Positions 1-8,066 of a DNA stretch of 39,805 bases are shown in pieces (the first letter of the stretch is position 1; each line of letters starts with the position of its first letter). The stretch lies in contig CAMDAN010000010.1 of NCBI GenBank assembly GCA_945888535.1, positions 1-39,805 on the forward strand. Direction: 5' to 3'. The notes under the pieces are model-generated. The model did no database searches. It had not been told where the DNA came from and saw nothing but the letters and a program-made list of their open reading frames with translations. The position numbers and the translations under genes were made by a program. This DNA is from Bordetella parapertussis. Its GTDB lineage: Bacteria; Pseudomonadota; Gammaproteobacteria; Burkholderiales; Burkholderiaceae_C.

Positions 1-209
1 ATCGTATAATCTTTCTTTATAAATTTTCTGGTAATCCTAGTGGAACATATTGGGCAGCGCAAAGTGTCCCACCCTAATTCGCAATTAAAACAAAAAAAAT
101 TATAGTTGCCATCAGATGCTTTCATAGCACCGTATTTATTACAATTTGAGCACACATATTTTGACATATCACCTTCGTGATTACATCCTGGACAGCTGTA
201 TGTAGTCAT
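1..209 (-). CDS. Zinc-ribbon protein, partial (runs off left edge)
   Basis: An open frame starts with ATG at 207-209 and reads leftwards without a stop through the window edge, giving 69 visible residues. It contains four CxxC knuckles (CPGC, CSNC, CFNC, CPIC) spaced 10-20 residues apart, the pattern of two small zinc ribbons. It is Lys/Asn-rich and AT-rich compared with the chromosomal genes further right. It is divergent from the lipoprotein gene that follows. The spacing of cysteines is direct evidence; metal binding is inferred from the motif. The function is not recognisable and the C-terminus is not in the window. Confidence 0.6.
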   Translation of the reverse strand, partial: MTTYSCPGCNHEGDMSKYVCSNCNKYGAMKASDGNYNFFCFNCELGWDTLRCPICSTRITRKFIKKDYT

Positions 210-316
210 ATTAACAAATGAAGAGTTTAAGTAAAGAACGCAAACGGCAAGAATATGAAAGCAACCAAAATTCTCAGTCAATTTCTTTACATTCTAACAG
301 ATATCGAATTTCACTT

Positions 317-1288
317 ATGTGCAGAGTTACGCATCAGCTCATCCTTGTTGCTTTAGTTGTTGCGTTATTGATAGCCTGCGGCGGCGGCGGCGGAGCATCT
401 AATTCCAACACTACTCCTACTTCCGTTACTGCGATCAGAGTGCTAAACGAAAGCGCTTTCCAAAATAAAGTTGAAAACTACGCCGTTGGTGATCTCAACG
501 GAGACGGACTTGATGATGTAGTCATTGGTGGTTGGACAGGGGTGGCGCCTGGCAGTGATTCCTACCTTGCTGTGCTAATTCAAAATACCAACGGTTCACT
601 GACGGATCGAACTGCTCAACTGGCAGGAACCCACATTTACCCTGGCAGTAATCGCATCTTCATACTGGACGTTGACAGCGATGGGTTCGTTGATATTTGG
701 CTACCAGGATTCAATGACTGCACGGGTTGTTCTGCCCAAAGTGTCATGCTTTGGGGTAATGCGAATAGTATCTTTACACGGCAAACTTTTGCGACTGCCA
801 TAGATAGTCATGGAGCTGGTGTTGCTGATCTCAACGGCGATGGACGTAAAGATTTTCTTATTCGCGGGGTCTGGGACGGAACCACAAACAACTACGGCTA
901 TTACTTGAACAATGGCAATAGAACGTTTACTTTTGTGGCCAACGCGCAATTAAATGGTGCGGCTACGTGTGCAGTAGCCAAAGATCTGGTTTCGGGACAT
1001 CTCGCAGTGGCTCAAGGCAACAACAACCAAGTGGCAGGTTTTCAACACAGCATCAATATTTTTGACGCTAACCTCAATTTAATCACGCGAATCGGCGTAG
1101 TCAGTCAAGATCTAGCAGTCAATGATTTGATCAATAGCATCAGTGTTGATGTCAACGCAGATGGCCTGATGGATTTTGTGCTGGTTTTTAATCCACTAGC
1201 GGGGGCAGGTGGCAAAGGGCAACCATTTGGTGATATGCCCTTTGCATTGGATTTCAAAGTTAGAGTGTTTCTCATGTGCGTTCCTTAG
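317..1288 (+). CDS. FG-GAP/VCBS-repeat lipoprotein, possibly C-terminally truncated
   Basis: Predicted secreted lipoprotein of 323 residues. I chose the ATG at 317 because it gives a short basic N-terminus, a hydrophobic stretch and a lipobox (LIAC followed by five glycines). The upstream ATG at 218 would add 33 charged residues before the signal. The body has at least four Asp-rich Ca-binding repeats of the FG-GAP/VCBS type: DLNGDGLDD, DVDSDGFVD, DLNGDGRKD and DVNADGLMD. Such repeats build beta-propeller surface domains used in adhesion or ligand binding. The protein stops abruptly after KVRVFL, a place where homologous repeat proteins usually continue, so the C-terminus may be lost. The gene lies in the AT-richer island and its ligand is unknown. 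Confidence 0.65.
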   Translation: MCRVTHQLILVALVVALLIACGGGGGASNSNTTPTSVTAIRVLNESAFQNKVENYAVGDLNGDGLDDVVIGGWTGVAPGSDSYLAVLIQNTNGSLTDRTAQLAGTHIYPGSNRIFILDVDSDGFVDIWLPGFNDCTGCSAQSVMLWGNANSIFTRQTFATAIDSHGAGVADLNGDGRKDFLIRGVWDGTTNNYGYYLNNGNRTFTFVANAQLNGAATCAVAKDLVSGHLAVAQGNNNQVAGFQHSINIFDANLNLITRIGVVSQDLAVNDLINSISVDVNADGLMDFVLVFNPLAGAGGKGQPFGDMPFALDFKVRVFLMCVP

Positions 1289-1358
1289 TAAACGCCGCAT
1301 TGCCAAAGCACTGTGAAGATCGTAAAATGTGAGCGTCTGCTTCAACCAAAGCTCTCAC

Positions 1359-1396
1359 AAAGCCGCCTTCCCATTGCAGTGGGTTGCGCGGCTTTT
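1359..1396. terminator. Bidirectional rho-independent terminator
   Basis: An AAAGCCGC arm (1359-1366) pairs with GCGGCTTT (1388-1395). An inner CCCA/TGGG pairing is also possible. A T-rich tract follows on the plus side and an A-run precedes it on the other side. It sits between the lipoprotein gene (plus) and the small minus-strand genes, whose last stop codon overlaps the hairpin, so it probably serves both directions. Confidence 0.6.
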
Positions 1397-1697
1397 AAAT
1401 TTTTGATTTGGCTTCGTATTTCAGTACTAGGTCTCTACATGCCTGCTTACGCAGTTCGTAGTCAACATGTAAATTGATTAGCCGTCGGTTCATGCATATG
1501 ACGCGTCGGACTAATGTATTTTTTTCCCTTGGTACGTTTTTTAGATTGCAGGGCGACTTGCAGTGCCCCATAACGGCGAAGTGGATCAGCCTGACTTCAT
1601 TCGCGTAGTGGTAGGGTTTTGTTTCTTTGCCGGCAGTATCACGGTGGTTTTTAAGTGCTACTTGTACTGATGCAATATTGATTGTTTGGATGTTCAT
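1395..1697 (-). CDS. Hypothetical protein, 100 aa, in integrase-linked gene cluster
   Basis: Small basic protein of 100 residues with no family that I recognise. It contains several Cys and His residues but no clear CxxC pair. The start ATG at 1697 lies one base past the TGA of the upstream 80-aa gene, and a GGGGG purine tract precedes it, so translation is probably coupled. The genes at 1395, 1699 and 2014 share one strand and direction with the integrase, suggesting one mobile-element module. Role unknown. Confidence 0.45.
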   Translation of the reverse strand: MNIQTINIASVQVALKNHRDTAGKETKPYHYANEVRLIHFAVMGHCKSPCNLKNVPREKNTLVRRVICMNRRLINLHVDYELRKQACRDLVLKYEAKSKI

Positions 1698-1698
1698 G

Positions 1699-1941
1699 TC
1701 ATACCCCCATCAATTTACGAATACCAGCAACGGGCCAAGCTAGGCGACCTCCCACGCGAAGGGGTTGAATTGGGCCACCGCCTCTACACGCCCAAATGCG
1801 GAGGGTTTGCGGTGATCGGTTCAGGTGGTGTGCGGCTTCGCGCGTTACCAAAGTGCTGCGATGTTCTTGAGCAAGCGGTATACAGGCTTGCTGTTGATTT
1901 TTGTGGGAGACCATGTCGTACCTTTCGGATTTGTTGTACAT
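1699..1941 (-). CDS. Excisionase/AlpA-like small HTH DNA-binding protein
   Basis: Protein of 80 residues. Residues about 30-75 read as a winged helix of the excisionase/MerR-like class: VTREAAHHLNRSPQTLRIWA, then a GG-rich turn, then PLRVGGRLAWPV. This pattern (helix-turn-helix, short wing, then Arg-containing strand) is typical of Xis and AlpA proteins, which bend DNA for excision or switch prophage genes. The start at 1941 is supported by an AGGAAA just upstream; ATG at 1914 is an alternative. It is coupled to the next gene (one-base gap) and lies close to the integrase. The family is assigned from pattern only; the excision role is inferred. Confidence 0.6.
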   Translation of the reverse strand: MYNKSERYDMVSHKNQQQACIPLAQEHRSTLVTREAAHHLNRSPQTLRIWACRGGGPIQPLRVGGRLAWPVAGIRKLMGV

Positions 1942-2013
1942 GGTTTCCTATTGTTGTCATATTTCGGCAGGTAGGAGCCTGCATTTTGCCTGCCGTTGAC
2001 ATGCAATTTTTTA

Positions 2014-2649
2014 CTAGGCCCGCTCCCGATACTTATTCAAATCTTCCGTTAGGGTTTGACGTTTGATTCCAAGTTGTTTTGCAACTTTACCTATGCCTCT
2101 AGGGAATGGCCTGTAAGTATCGGTTGGCATCTTTAAACCCATAACTTCGCAAAGCTTCCAACGTTCTGCTTGGCGCACCTCAGCGGATTGATGGGTTAAA
2201 TTTGACATCGATGCAGTCGGACGATTTTCCGGATTCCAAAATACGTCGTATGAATTATTCTTCAGCCAAAAATTCACATCCTTAACGCGGACGCAGAGCG
2301 GCACTGAAAACGGTATTGGCACTTGCATTTCAGTGCCGTCTTGGTGACTGTATGCAGTGATTTGACCTTCATGTATTGCATTGAATATTTTCTTTGCGAA
2401 TTCCTCCCTAAAGTATTTATTGTGTTCAAGTCGATTACTGATTTGTTCGGCAGCTTGTGAGTGGAAATACAAGTCAGGGTCACTGTTCAACTTAATTTTT
2501 TTAGGGGTGGAAATTCCCCCTTTTTTTGTTTCGTCAGCAAGAGCAATGGTAACTTTGACCTTGCCATCAATCGCGCAAGTCGTTCCAAGATCTGCTGTAT
2601 TTACAGCCTTATGCTTTTCTTCGCCGGGTTTAGTTCGCGATTTAGCCAT
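2014..2649 (-). CDS. Hypothetical protein with C-terminal HTH-like segment
   Basis: Protein of 211 residues starting at ATG 2649; a TTG two codons earlier is less likely. The N-terminus is Lys-rich and polar. The last 25 residues (GKVAKQLGIKRQTLTEDLNK) resemble a helix-turn-helix recognition unit, so DNA binding is possible. I recognise no catalytic motif. It lies between the integrase and the Xis-like gene on the same strand, as a replication, regulation or cargo gene of an integrative element would. Function is not assignable from sequence alone. Confidence 0.5.
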   Translation of the reverse strand: MAKSRTKPGEEKHKAVNTADLGTTCAIDGKVKVTIALADETKKGGISTPKKIKLNSDPDLYFHSQAAEQISNRLEHNKYFREEFAKKIFNAIHEGQITAYSHQDGTEMQVPIPFSVPLCVRVKDVNFWLKNNSYDVFWNPENRPTASMSNLTHQSAEVRQAERWKLCEVMGLKMPTDTYRPFPRGIGKVAKQLGIKRQTLTEDLNKYRERA

Positions 2650-2705
2650 TTTCAAAAAATCTTTTTTCCGGTAGTTGATTTAGGACGTTTTGATCAGGGC
2701 CATAC

Positions 2706-4078
2706 TTATGCAGCAGCCCAAAGTTTTACGGGTTCTGCTTTGGCTTCAAATGCAATATCGGCTTGCTCCAAAATCCAAGCTTCGATGCGGTAGTGGTGCA
2801 GGGCCAGCAGTTCTAGCGGTCTGATGGTGTAATGTTTTTCAGCAGTGGCGCTCGGTTTGTGTCCCTGTATTTGTGCAACTACGCCTACGGGTACTTCCAG
2901 CCATTCGGTTAGGCTTTTGAATGAACGGCGCAGGCCATGCAGAGTCAACCCTTCCAGTCCAGCAACCTTGCAGGCACGTGCATGTGGCGTATTCGGTACT
3001 GTCAAGCAGCCTGTGCCGCTTGTGGGACTTGAAAACACCCATTCATTGCGACGGGGCAGAGTTACCAGAAGTTGTGCCACATAGGGGGTCAAGGGAATGG
3101 TGCGTTCACCTTCTACTTTGTCACGTATGGTCATGCCGTGCCATTGAAGGTTAACGTCATTCCACTTCAACGACAGCACTTCGCCACGCCTTGCACCTGT
3201 AAGAAGCAATGTTTGAAGGTAGGCGGCAATAACGGGATTTTGTAATTGCTGCACAGAGGTAAACCATGCAAGCAGTTGGCCTCGCTGAAGAACATCAGAC
3301 TTTATGTTTGCTTTGCCTAGAGCTTCGCGGGCTTTTTTGGTTTTGGCAGGATTTTGAGTTGGCAGGAGTGCAGCGTATTCTTTTTGTTCGCTGCACCATG
3401 TCAGGAAAACGGTCAGAAGTCGCCACGCCAGCCTTGCTGATGATGGGCGGGATTTACCTTCCAACGTAGCCCATTTTTGGATATGTTCAGGTGTCAGGTC
3501 TACCATTCGGCAGTCCATCAGGCTCGCTAGGGGGCCAGCTTGGGTTGTTGTGCCCTTGCTTCCACGTCTTTTAGACAACTCTCCACCACGCTTTGCTTTG
3601 TCAAGATGGTCACGGTAGTGCAATGCCCCCCAAAAGGGACGACGCTGTTCAATGTAGTCATCCCAGACCGCTGCAACAGTAATTAGCTGATGTTGCTCTT
3701 TCGTGTTCTTTGCCTCAAGGATTTGTTGCTCTAAGTCAGCCTGCGCTGCTTTTGTCTGCGCTTGTTTGCGCTCTAGCTCCCTTGGATCAATGCCTTGCTC
3801 TGTTAAACCACGTAGGCGGTGGGCTTCAGCTTGAGCGTGGGCAATGCTAACGGCAGGCCATTCACCTAATGAACGGGTGAACAGTTTTCCTTTAATGCGA
3901 GTTTCAAACTGCCAGTGTTTGCCGAACTGTGTAATACGGTTACGCAGTCCTTTTTTTCGGCATCTTTCAACAGCACAAATGGTTTGTTGATCGGACAGGT
4001 GGCACGTTCGAGCAGGCCATGAGTTAGGTCGTGTGCAGCGGTAAAATCAATCGCAGATGTTTTACTTGGTCTCGCCAT
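2706..4078 (-). pseudogene. int: Tyrosine integrase (P4/DUF4102-type), split by a -1 frameshift
   Basis: Site-specific recombinase of the tyrosine family. It starts at ATG 4078 with a GAGGA ribosome site. Frame 0 carries 70 codons and stops at 3866. From about 3950 down to 2706 the -1 frame continues as one protein without a stop. Joined at the heptamer A AAA AAG (3950-3956) it makes 457 residues, a normal length for this family. The catalytic domain is intact: TGARRGE with the first Arg, HGLRRS (HxxR), GH, and the Tyr in HYTIRP. The N-terminal part matches the arm-binding region of such integrases. The frame break may be a real deletion in a 7-A run, a sequencing error, or programmed frameshifting. 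It sits next to the tRNA-His att copy, as expected for an island integrase. Confidence 0.85.
3926..3957 (-). promoter_or_regulatory. Candidate -1 frameshift site: A AAA AAG heptamer plus hairpin
   Basis: On the minus strand the integrase codons GAA AAA AAG create the heptamer A AAA AAG in the phase known for dnaX and IS3-type frameshifting. One base after it a stem can form: ACTG-C-GTAA (3948-3940) with TTAC-A-CAGT (3934-3926), loop CCGTA, one C/A mismatch. The upper GTAA/TTAC stem begins 6 nt past the heptamer. No upstream Shine-Dalgarno stimulator is obvious. The alternative is a simple one-base loss. Confidence 0.35.
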
Positions 4079-4097
4079 TGTTGATGTCCTCAAGTGG

Positions 4098-4119
4098 TTA
4101 CAGACTAATTACAGACTAA
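4098..4119. repeat. Tandem 11-bp direct repeat, candidate integrase arm site
   Basis: TTACAGACTAA occurs twice back to back (4098-4108, 4109-4119), 20 bp upstream of the integrase start and 130 bp from the tRNA-His core. Tandem short repeats next to the core are typical of arm-type binding sites in tyrosine-recombinase att regions. They may also autoregulate the integrase. Confidence 0.45.
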
Positions 4120-4155
4120 AAATCCAAATTAACCCGAATATCAATCAACAACTTT

Positions 4156-4192
4156 AACTGTTTATCTGTACAGTTAATAGCTCTAAGCTATT
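4156..4192. repeat. Two adjacent inverted repeats near the att core
   Basis: AACTGT (4156-4161) pairs with ACAGTT (4170-4175), and AATAGCT (4176-4182) pairs with AGCTATT (4186-4192). Both lie between the integrase start and the tRNA core, in an AT-rich stretch (4120-4246) without genes. They are candidates for Xis, IHF or repressor binding. Confidence 0.35.
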
Positions 4193-4246
4193 GATTTTTA
4201 TGGATTATATCAACAATGCTCAACCTATGTAAACAGCTATTTTTCA

Positions 4247-4294
4247 GGATTGTGATTCCGGTTGTCGTGGGTTCGAGCCCCATCAGCCACCCCA
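4247..4294 (+). other. 3' fragment of tRNA-His(GTG): attR-like insertion scar
   Basis: The 48 bp match the tRNA-His 3' half: GGATTGTGATTCC with anticodon GTG at 4252-4254, the T arm GTGGGTTCGAGCCC, and the end AGCCACCCCA. The 5' half (D arm and acceptor 5' strand) is missing; what precedes is unrelated AT-rich DNA. This is what remains on the distal side when an element integrates into the 3' end of a tRNA gene. The complete tRNA should lie at the other end of the element, left of this window. It is not a functional tRNA gene. Confidence 0.85.
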
Positions 4295-4303
4295 ATATTC
4301 ATG

Positions 4304-4334
4304 CGCCCTAGCGACCTTTTTGGTTTCTAGGGCG
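4304..4334 (+). terminator. Terminator behind the tRNA-His fragment
   Basis: CGCCCTAG (4304-4311) pairs perfectly with CTAGGGCG (4327-4334), followed by TTTTGTTT. It was probably the chromosomal terminator of the original tRNA-His gene. Confidence 0.7.
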
Positions 4335-4412
4335 TTTTGTTTGGGTGACTTTCTAAAATGCGCAGTTCACTGAATTAGCTTGCCACAGCTAATTCAAATT
4401 CAAGTTGTATCC

Positions 4413-5072
4413 ATGCCAATGAACATCAATGCTGATTACAGTGAAAGAGTCGTGATTAATCATCACGACCTTCCTTGGACTTCAAGTCCCGATTCAGGGG
4501 TGGAGCGACGTATGCTTGAGCGCCAAGGTGATGAGGTGGCGAAGGCAACTTCTATAGTGCGCTACAAGCCAGGATCTAAGTTTCAAGCGCATCACCATGA
4601 ACTCGGTGAAGAGATTTTTGTTTTGGATGGGACTTTTAGTGATGAGACTGGCGACTATCCTGCTGGCACCTACATCATGAATCCCCCTGGCTCCTCCCAT
4701 GCGCCATTTAGCGAGCATGGCTGCACCTTGTTCGTGAAGCTGCGTCATCTTGGGCCCGACCAAGTCGTGCGCGAAGTCATTGATACGACAACTTCGCCTT
4801 GGTATCAGGGCATGGTTCTAGGCTTAAATGTCATGCCGCTCATGCAGCAAGGAAGTGGCTCGACTTTAGTGAAATGGGCCCCGCAAACTTTTTTCAATCC
4901 TCATAGACATTACGGTGGAGAAGAAATCTTTGTCGTTGATGGTGTGTTCGAAGATGAACATGGACGCTATCCAGCTGGGTCGTGGATCAGAAGCCCCCAT
5001 ATGAGCCAGCATCAACCTTTTAGTAAAGAGGGCTGTACTATATTTGTAAAGACGGGGCATCTCCTTGGCTAG
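4413..5072 (+). CDS. Tandem-cupin protein, ChrR-like
   Basis: Protein of 219 residues from ATG 4413; ATG 4419 is an equal alternative because no clear ribosome site decides. It has two ChrR-type cupin domains in tandem. The first has HHHELGEEIFVLDG and a later SHAPFS. The second has HRHYGGEEIFVVDG and SQHQPFS. The His and Glu residues that bind metal in cupins are present in both copies. Such proteins occur as the C-terminal half of anti-sigma factor ChrR or as free-standing proteins tied to oxidative stress or small-ligand oxidation. There is no zinc anti-sigma N-terminal part and no sigma factor beside it, so a free-standing role is likely. It is the first chromosomal gene after the island scar. 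Confidence 0.75.
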   Translation: MPMNINADYSERVVINHHDLPWTSSPDSGVERRMLERQGDEVAKATSIVRYKPGSKFQAHHHELGEEIFVLDGTFSDETGDYPAGTYIMNPPGSSHAPFSEHGCTLFVKLRHLGPDQVVREVIDTTTSPWYQGMVLGLNVMPLMQQGSGSTLVKWAPQTFFNPHRHYGGEEIFVVDGVFEDEHGRYPAGSWIRSPHMSQHQPFSKEGCTIFVKTGHLLG

Positions 5073-5144
5073 TTTCATCAAGGCCCATTTTTTCACAATC
5101 CACTTCTTACCTAAATCCGCGAATTTTCTCTGGTCTTTATTATT

Positions 5145-6215
5145 TTGTTTCCATTTCCGAAGATTCCAACTTCTGGCGTTGACATTGTTTACCTCTGGGT
5201 AAATGGCAACGATGATGAATGGCGCGCCAAGCGCCAAAAGTATGCCCAAAAATTAGAAGCAACAGGAGACTTCAACATTGCCAAGTTTGGCAATGTTGAA
5301 GGCCGGTACCGCGACAATGACGAGTTACGATTTAGCTTGCGGGCACTTGAAAAGTTCTTTCCTGAGCACGGGCACATTTTCATCGTCACCGATGGGCAGG
5401 TGCCCGATTGGTTCCAAGCTTCAGATCAAGTTACCCTGATCGACCACCATCAGCTGATTCCCCATTCGGCATTGCCCACATTTGATTCAGGCAATATCGA
5501 ATCGTATATTCACCATATTCCAGGACTGTCCGAGCGCTACTTCTATTTGAATGACGATGTATTTTTTGGCTCACCTGTCTGTTTGGAGGATTGGTTTTTT
5601 GAAAGTGGTATTTATGTCTCTTGGTCTGATGAACCTGAGGTGATAGGTAGCAAGTTGCAAGCTGAATCAACATCCCTAGAAAATGCCAGTCGCATGTCCG
5701 AGCAATGGCTTCAAGCGAAATCAGACCATTCGAATTTAAATACAGATTCATTAGTCCGAAGAATGGATCGGCAGTACCAACATACGCCCAGAACTTTCGC
5801 GCATTCTCCACGGCCCATGTTGAAGTCTTTGATGTTGGAGATTGAACGTGAGGCGCCCGAGTTGTTTGAGCGAGTGAGGTCTACTGTTTTTCGTACTTGG
5901 AATAAGCCCACGATCATTTCCGACTTTGTATTGCGCTGGGCGTTGGCGTATGATTTTGCCAAAACAATAGATCACTCGCATTTGTACATAGCGACTGGAG
6001 AATCGTTAGAGGAGCAATCTCTCGTTCATCTCAAAAGGCTATTTGGCAGGCTAGATTTTTTTTGCATCAATGACACCACGGACGATGCTAAAGATAGCGA
6101 TCCGCGACTACTTAAAATCCATCAGGTTTTAAGTGATTTATTACCCGATGCTTCCCCTTGGGAGCTTACAAATCGCACTGCGAATACCATGCTGCAACTT
6201 CATGCCAATGTTTAG
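5145..6215 (+). CDS. Stealth-family sugar-phosphate transferase
   Basis: Stealth proteins transfer hexose-1-phosphate units to build phosphodiester-linked surface or capsular polysaccharides. Conserved regions appear in order: CR1 (DIVYLWVNGND, residues about 13-23), CR2 (RYRDNDELRFSLRALEKF, then IVTDGQVPDW, LPTFDSGNIE and YLNDDVFF), a CR3-like part (HSPRPM and FRTWNKP), and CR4 (FFCINDTTDD). The length of 356 residues fits the compact members. There is no ATG near the start; the frame opens at 5115 and I take TTG at 5145, with CTG 5130 possible, so the start is uncertain. No other polysaccharide genes adjoin it, so its acceptor is unknown. Confidence 0.85.
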   Translation: MFPFPKIPTSGVDIVYLWVNGNDDEWRAKRQKYAQKLEATGDFNIAKFGNVEGRYRDNDELRFSLRALEKFFPEHGHIFIVTDGQVPDWFQASDQVTLIDHHQLIPHSALPTFDSGNIESYIHHIPGLSERYFYLNDDVFFGSPVCLEDWFFESGIYVSWSDEPEVIGSKLQAESTSLENASRMSEQWLQAKSDHSNLNTDSLVRRMDRQYQHTPRTFAHSPRPMLKSLMLEIEREAPELFERVRSTVFRTWNKPTIISDFVLRWALAYDFAKTIDHSHLYIATGESLEEQSLVHLKRLFGRLDFFCINDTTDDAKDSDPRLLKIHQVLSDLLPDASPWELTNRTANTMLQLHANV

Positions 6216-6231
6216 TGTAGAAAGCAACCGA

Positions 6232-6834
6232 TCACGATTCCTGAATTAAGCGAACCACCGATTCCAATCGTTGCAAGGGATCTAATTCCACAAGGAGCTG
6301 CTGCTTTTGCTCCGGGCTCAGGGACATAGCCTCCGCGTATCGGTTGGCTAGCCACCCGCATTGGTCCAAGCGGTAGGGTTCAAAAATGGGTAGTTTGTCG
6401 ATGACTCCCTGCTGCTGAGCGGTTGCAATGACTTTGCCAAGTCGATCCGCATGGGCTTGCATGGCTAGGGGTACTTCAACCTCAGGATCTTGAGCCAAAT
6501 ACGTCACCTGACCTTGCCATACCCCAAACGGTCCCGGTTGCACTTCATGCAACTGAAAGCGCAGTCCGCCTTGGCATAAGATCCGAAAAAAGGTGGGCTG
6601 TACCTGTTCGAATTCTTTAATGTGTGCCATGCACCCCACTTTGTGGAGCGACGGCATTTGGCCTGGCACTTGAACTTCACTTCCTTGTTGAATCCATGCC
6701 ACTCCAAATGGCAGTTTTTGTTGCTGGCAGCGTTTAATGAGGTCGAGGTAGCGCACTTCAAAAATTTGAAGCGCCAGTAAACCATCTGGGAATATGCCTT
6801 GTGAGAGTGGAAAGAGTGGAATGGTGTCGTACAT
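6232..6834 (-). CDS. LON substrate-binding (N-terminal) domain protein
   Basis: Protein of 200 residues starting at ATG 6834 (MYDTIPLFPL). A longer frame adds 29 residues without family similarity, so I rejected it. It consists of a free-standing LON substrate-binding domain: IPLFPL...FPDGLLALQIFEVRYLDL at the start is the domain's signature. The ATPase and protease parts of Lon are absent. Free-standing forms are common in proteobacteria and their role is unclear; protein or ligand binding is inferred. It is convergent with the Stealth gene (16 bp between stops). The 280 bp upstream to the CBS gene hold no evident gene. Confidence 0.85.
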   Translation of the reverse strand: MYDTIPLFPLSQGIFPDGLLALQIFEVRYLDLIKRCQQQKLPFGVAWIQQGSEVQVPGQMPSLHKVGCMAHIKEFEQVQPTFFRILCQGGLRFQLHEVQPGPFGVWQGQVTYLAQDPEVEVPLAMQAHADRLGKVIATAQQQGVIDKLPIFEPYRLDQCGWLANRYAEAMSLSPEQKQQLLVELDPLQRLESVVRLIQES

Positions 6835-7114
6835 GGATAAAAAATGGAATAGTAGAAATTTCTGCCATCGCATTTTGAGGGATGAAGTGAAAAGCTGCTC
6901 ACTTAGGCAACATGCCCCCACGCGCCTAGTAACTGCTCGGATTATTCAATGTGTGCCAGAAGAATTTACAACCTTAAATACCCTATGAAGTAAGGCTTTT
7001 TGGGCGTCGGTGGTAGAGTTAGGTTGAATACTCAAGCATTGCACAAAATTTAAGCTACCTTGCTCGTGGTTGTATCTCTTATCCGTTCAAGAAATTAACT
7101 CCTAACGAAAAAAA

Positions 7115-7546
7115 ATGACAACAGTACAAAAATGCATATCAGCTAAAGGCGCAAAAATATATTCAGTGTCATCGACTGATACTGTCCATAACGCACTGCA
7201 ACTTATGCGCGATAACCGCATAAGATCTGTGATGGTTATAGATTCAAAAAAATTAGTTGGAATTATTTCTCAAGGGGATTGCGCCATTAAAGTCCTGTTG
7301 CCAGGTAAAAATGCTACTTCTACTGTTGTTGCTTCAGTGATGACAACTAATCCATTAACTGTCACTTTTGAAAATACGCTCAGCGAATGCATGGCCATCA
7401 TGGATTTGAAACGCATAAGACACCTTCCCGTAGTCAATAACGGTGATGTTGCTGGACTGATTTCAATTGGCGATATTGTGAAAACTTTGATGTCTGACCA
7501 AGACAGCCAGATTAAATTTTTAGAAATTTACATCCGGGGTCATTAA
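7115..7546 (+). CDS. CBS-domain pair protein
   Basis: Cytosolic protein of 143 residues made almost entirely of two CBS motifs (about residues 10-60 and 75-130). Typical pieces are ALQLMRDNRIRSVMVID, LVGIISQGDC, VMTTNPLTV and RHLPVVNNGDVAGLISIGDIVK. A CBS pair (Bateman module) senses adenosine nucleotides or related ligands and normally tunes a partner protein. No partner domain is fused. The following PsiE-like membrane gene is 62 bp downstream on the same strand and could be co-transcribed. Confidence 0.88.
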   Translation: MTTVQKCISAKGAKIYSVSSTDTVHNALQLMRDNRIRSVMVIDSKKLVGIISQGDCAIKVLLPGKNATSTVVASVMTTNPLTVTFENTLSECMAIMDLKRIRHLPVVNNGDVAGLISIGDIVKTLMSDQDSQIKFLEIYIRGH

Positions 7547-7608
7547 ACTTTTATTTGTTACTTCTGCAAACTAGATGACTAGCCATCAATTTTTGAAAGC
7601 ATAGATAT

Positions 7609-8031
7609 ATGTTTAATCGATTCAAGATTTTCTCAAATAGTTTGGGAAATGCGTTGGTTTATATATTTCACACCTTGGCACTATTTTGCATAGGTGCCGC
7701 CACTATTTGGGCTGCAGCGTACACATTTTTCGACCTTTTCAACCAATCAAGGGCTGGTGTAGGTGACCTTCTTTTGCTGTTTATCTACTTAGAGATAGGT
7801 GCAATGGTCGGTATCTACTTTAAAACTAACCATATGCCGGTGCGTTTTCTTTTGTACATTGCCATCACCGCACTTACGCGCCACATGGTTGACCTCATGA
7901 GCCATACACCGGTAAATATTTTAGAAATGTTAAGTGTGGCTGCAAGCACGGTAGCCATGGCAGCGTGCGTTTTTATTGTTAGGTACACCAGCGCGCAATT
8001 TCCTAGCAAAAATCACGATGATTCACATTGA
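7609..8031 (+). CDS. PsiE-like inner-membrane protein
   Basis: Protein of 140 residues with four predicted membrane helices, about residues 18-38, 47-66, 78-95 and 103-122. The stretch LFIYLEIGAMVGIYF followed by NHMPVRFLLYIAITALTRHM fits the phosphate-starvation-inducible PsiE family. The E. coli member is induced by phosphate limitation, but its biochemical role is unknown. It follows the CBS gene and slightly overlaps the open frame of the next small secreted protein. No Pho box could be established by eye. Confidence 0.8.
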   Translation: MFNRFKIFSNSLGNALVYIFHTLALFCIGAATIWAAAYTFFDLFNQSRAGVGDLLLLFIYLEIGAMVGIYFKTNHMPVRFLLYIAITALTRHMVDLMSHTPVNILEMLSVAASTVAMAACVFIVRYTSAQFPSKNHDDSH

Positions 8032-8066
8032 AGCTCTGGTCTCTGTCTCTTAGTCGCAGGTTGTCG

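Noticed and set aside
4247..4294. Complete tRNA-His gene
   Set aside because: The D arm and 5' acceptor strand are absent upstream, so only the 3' part is present.
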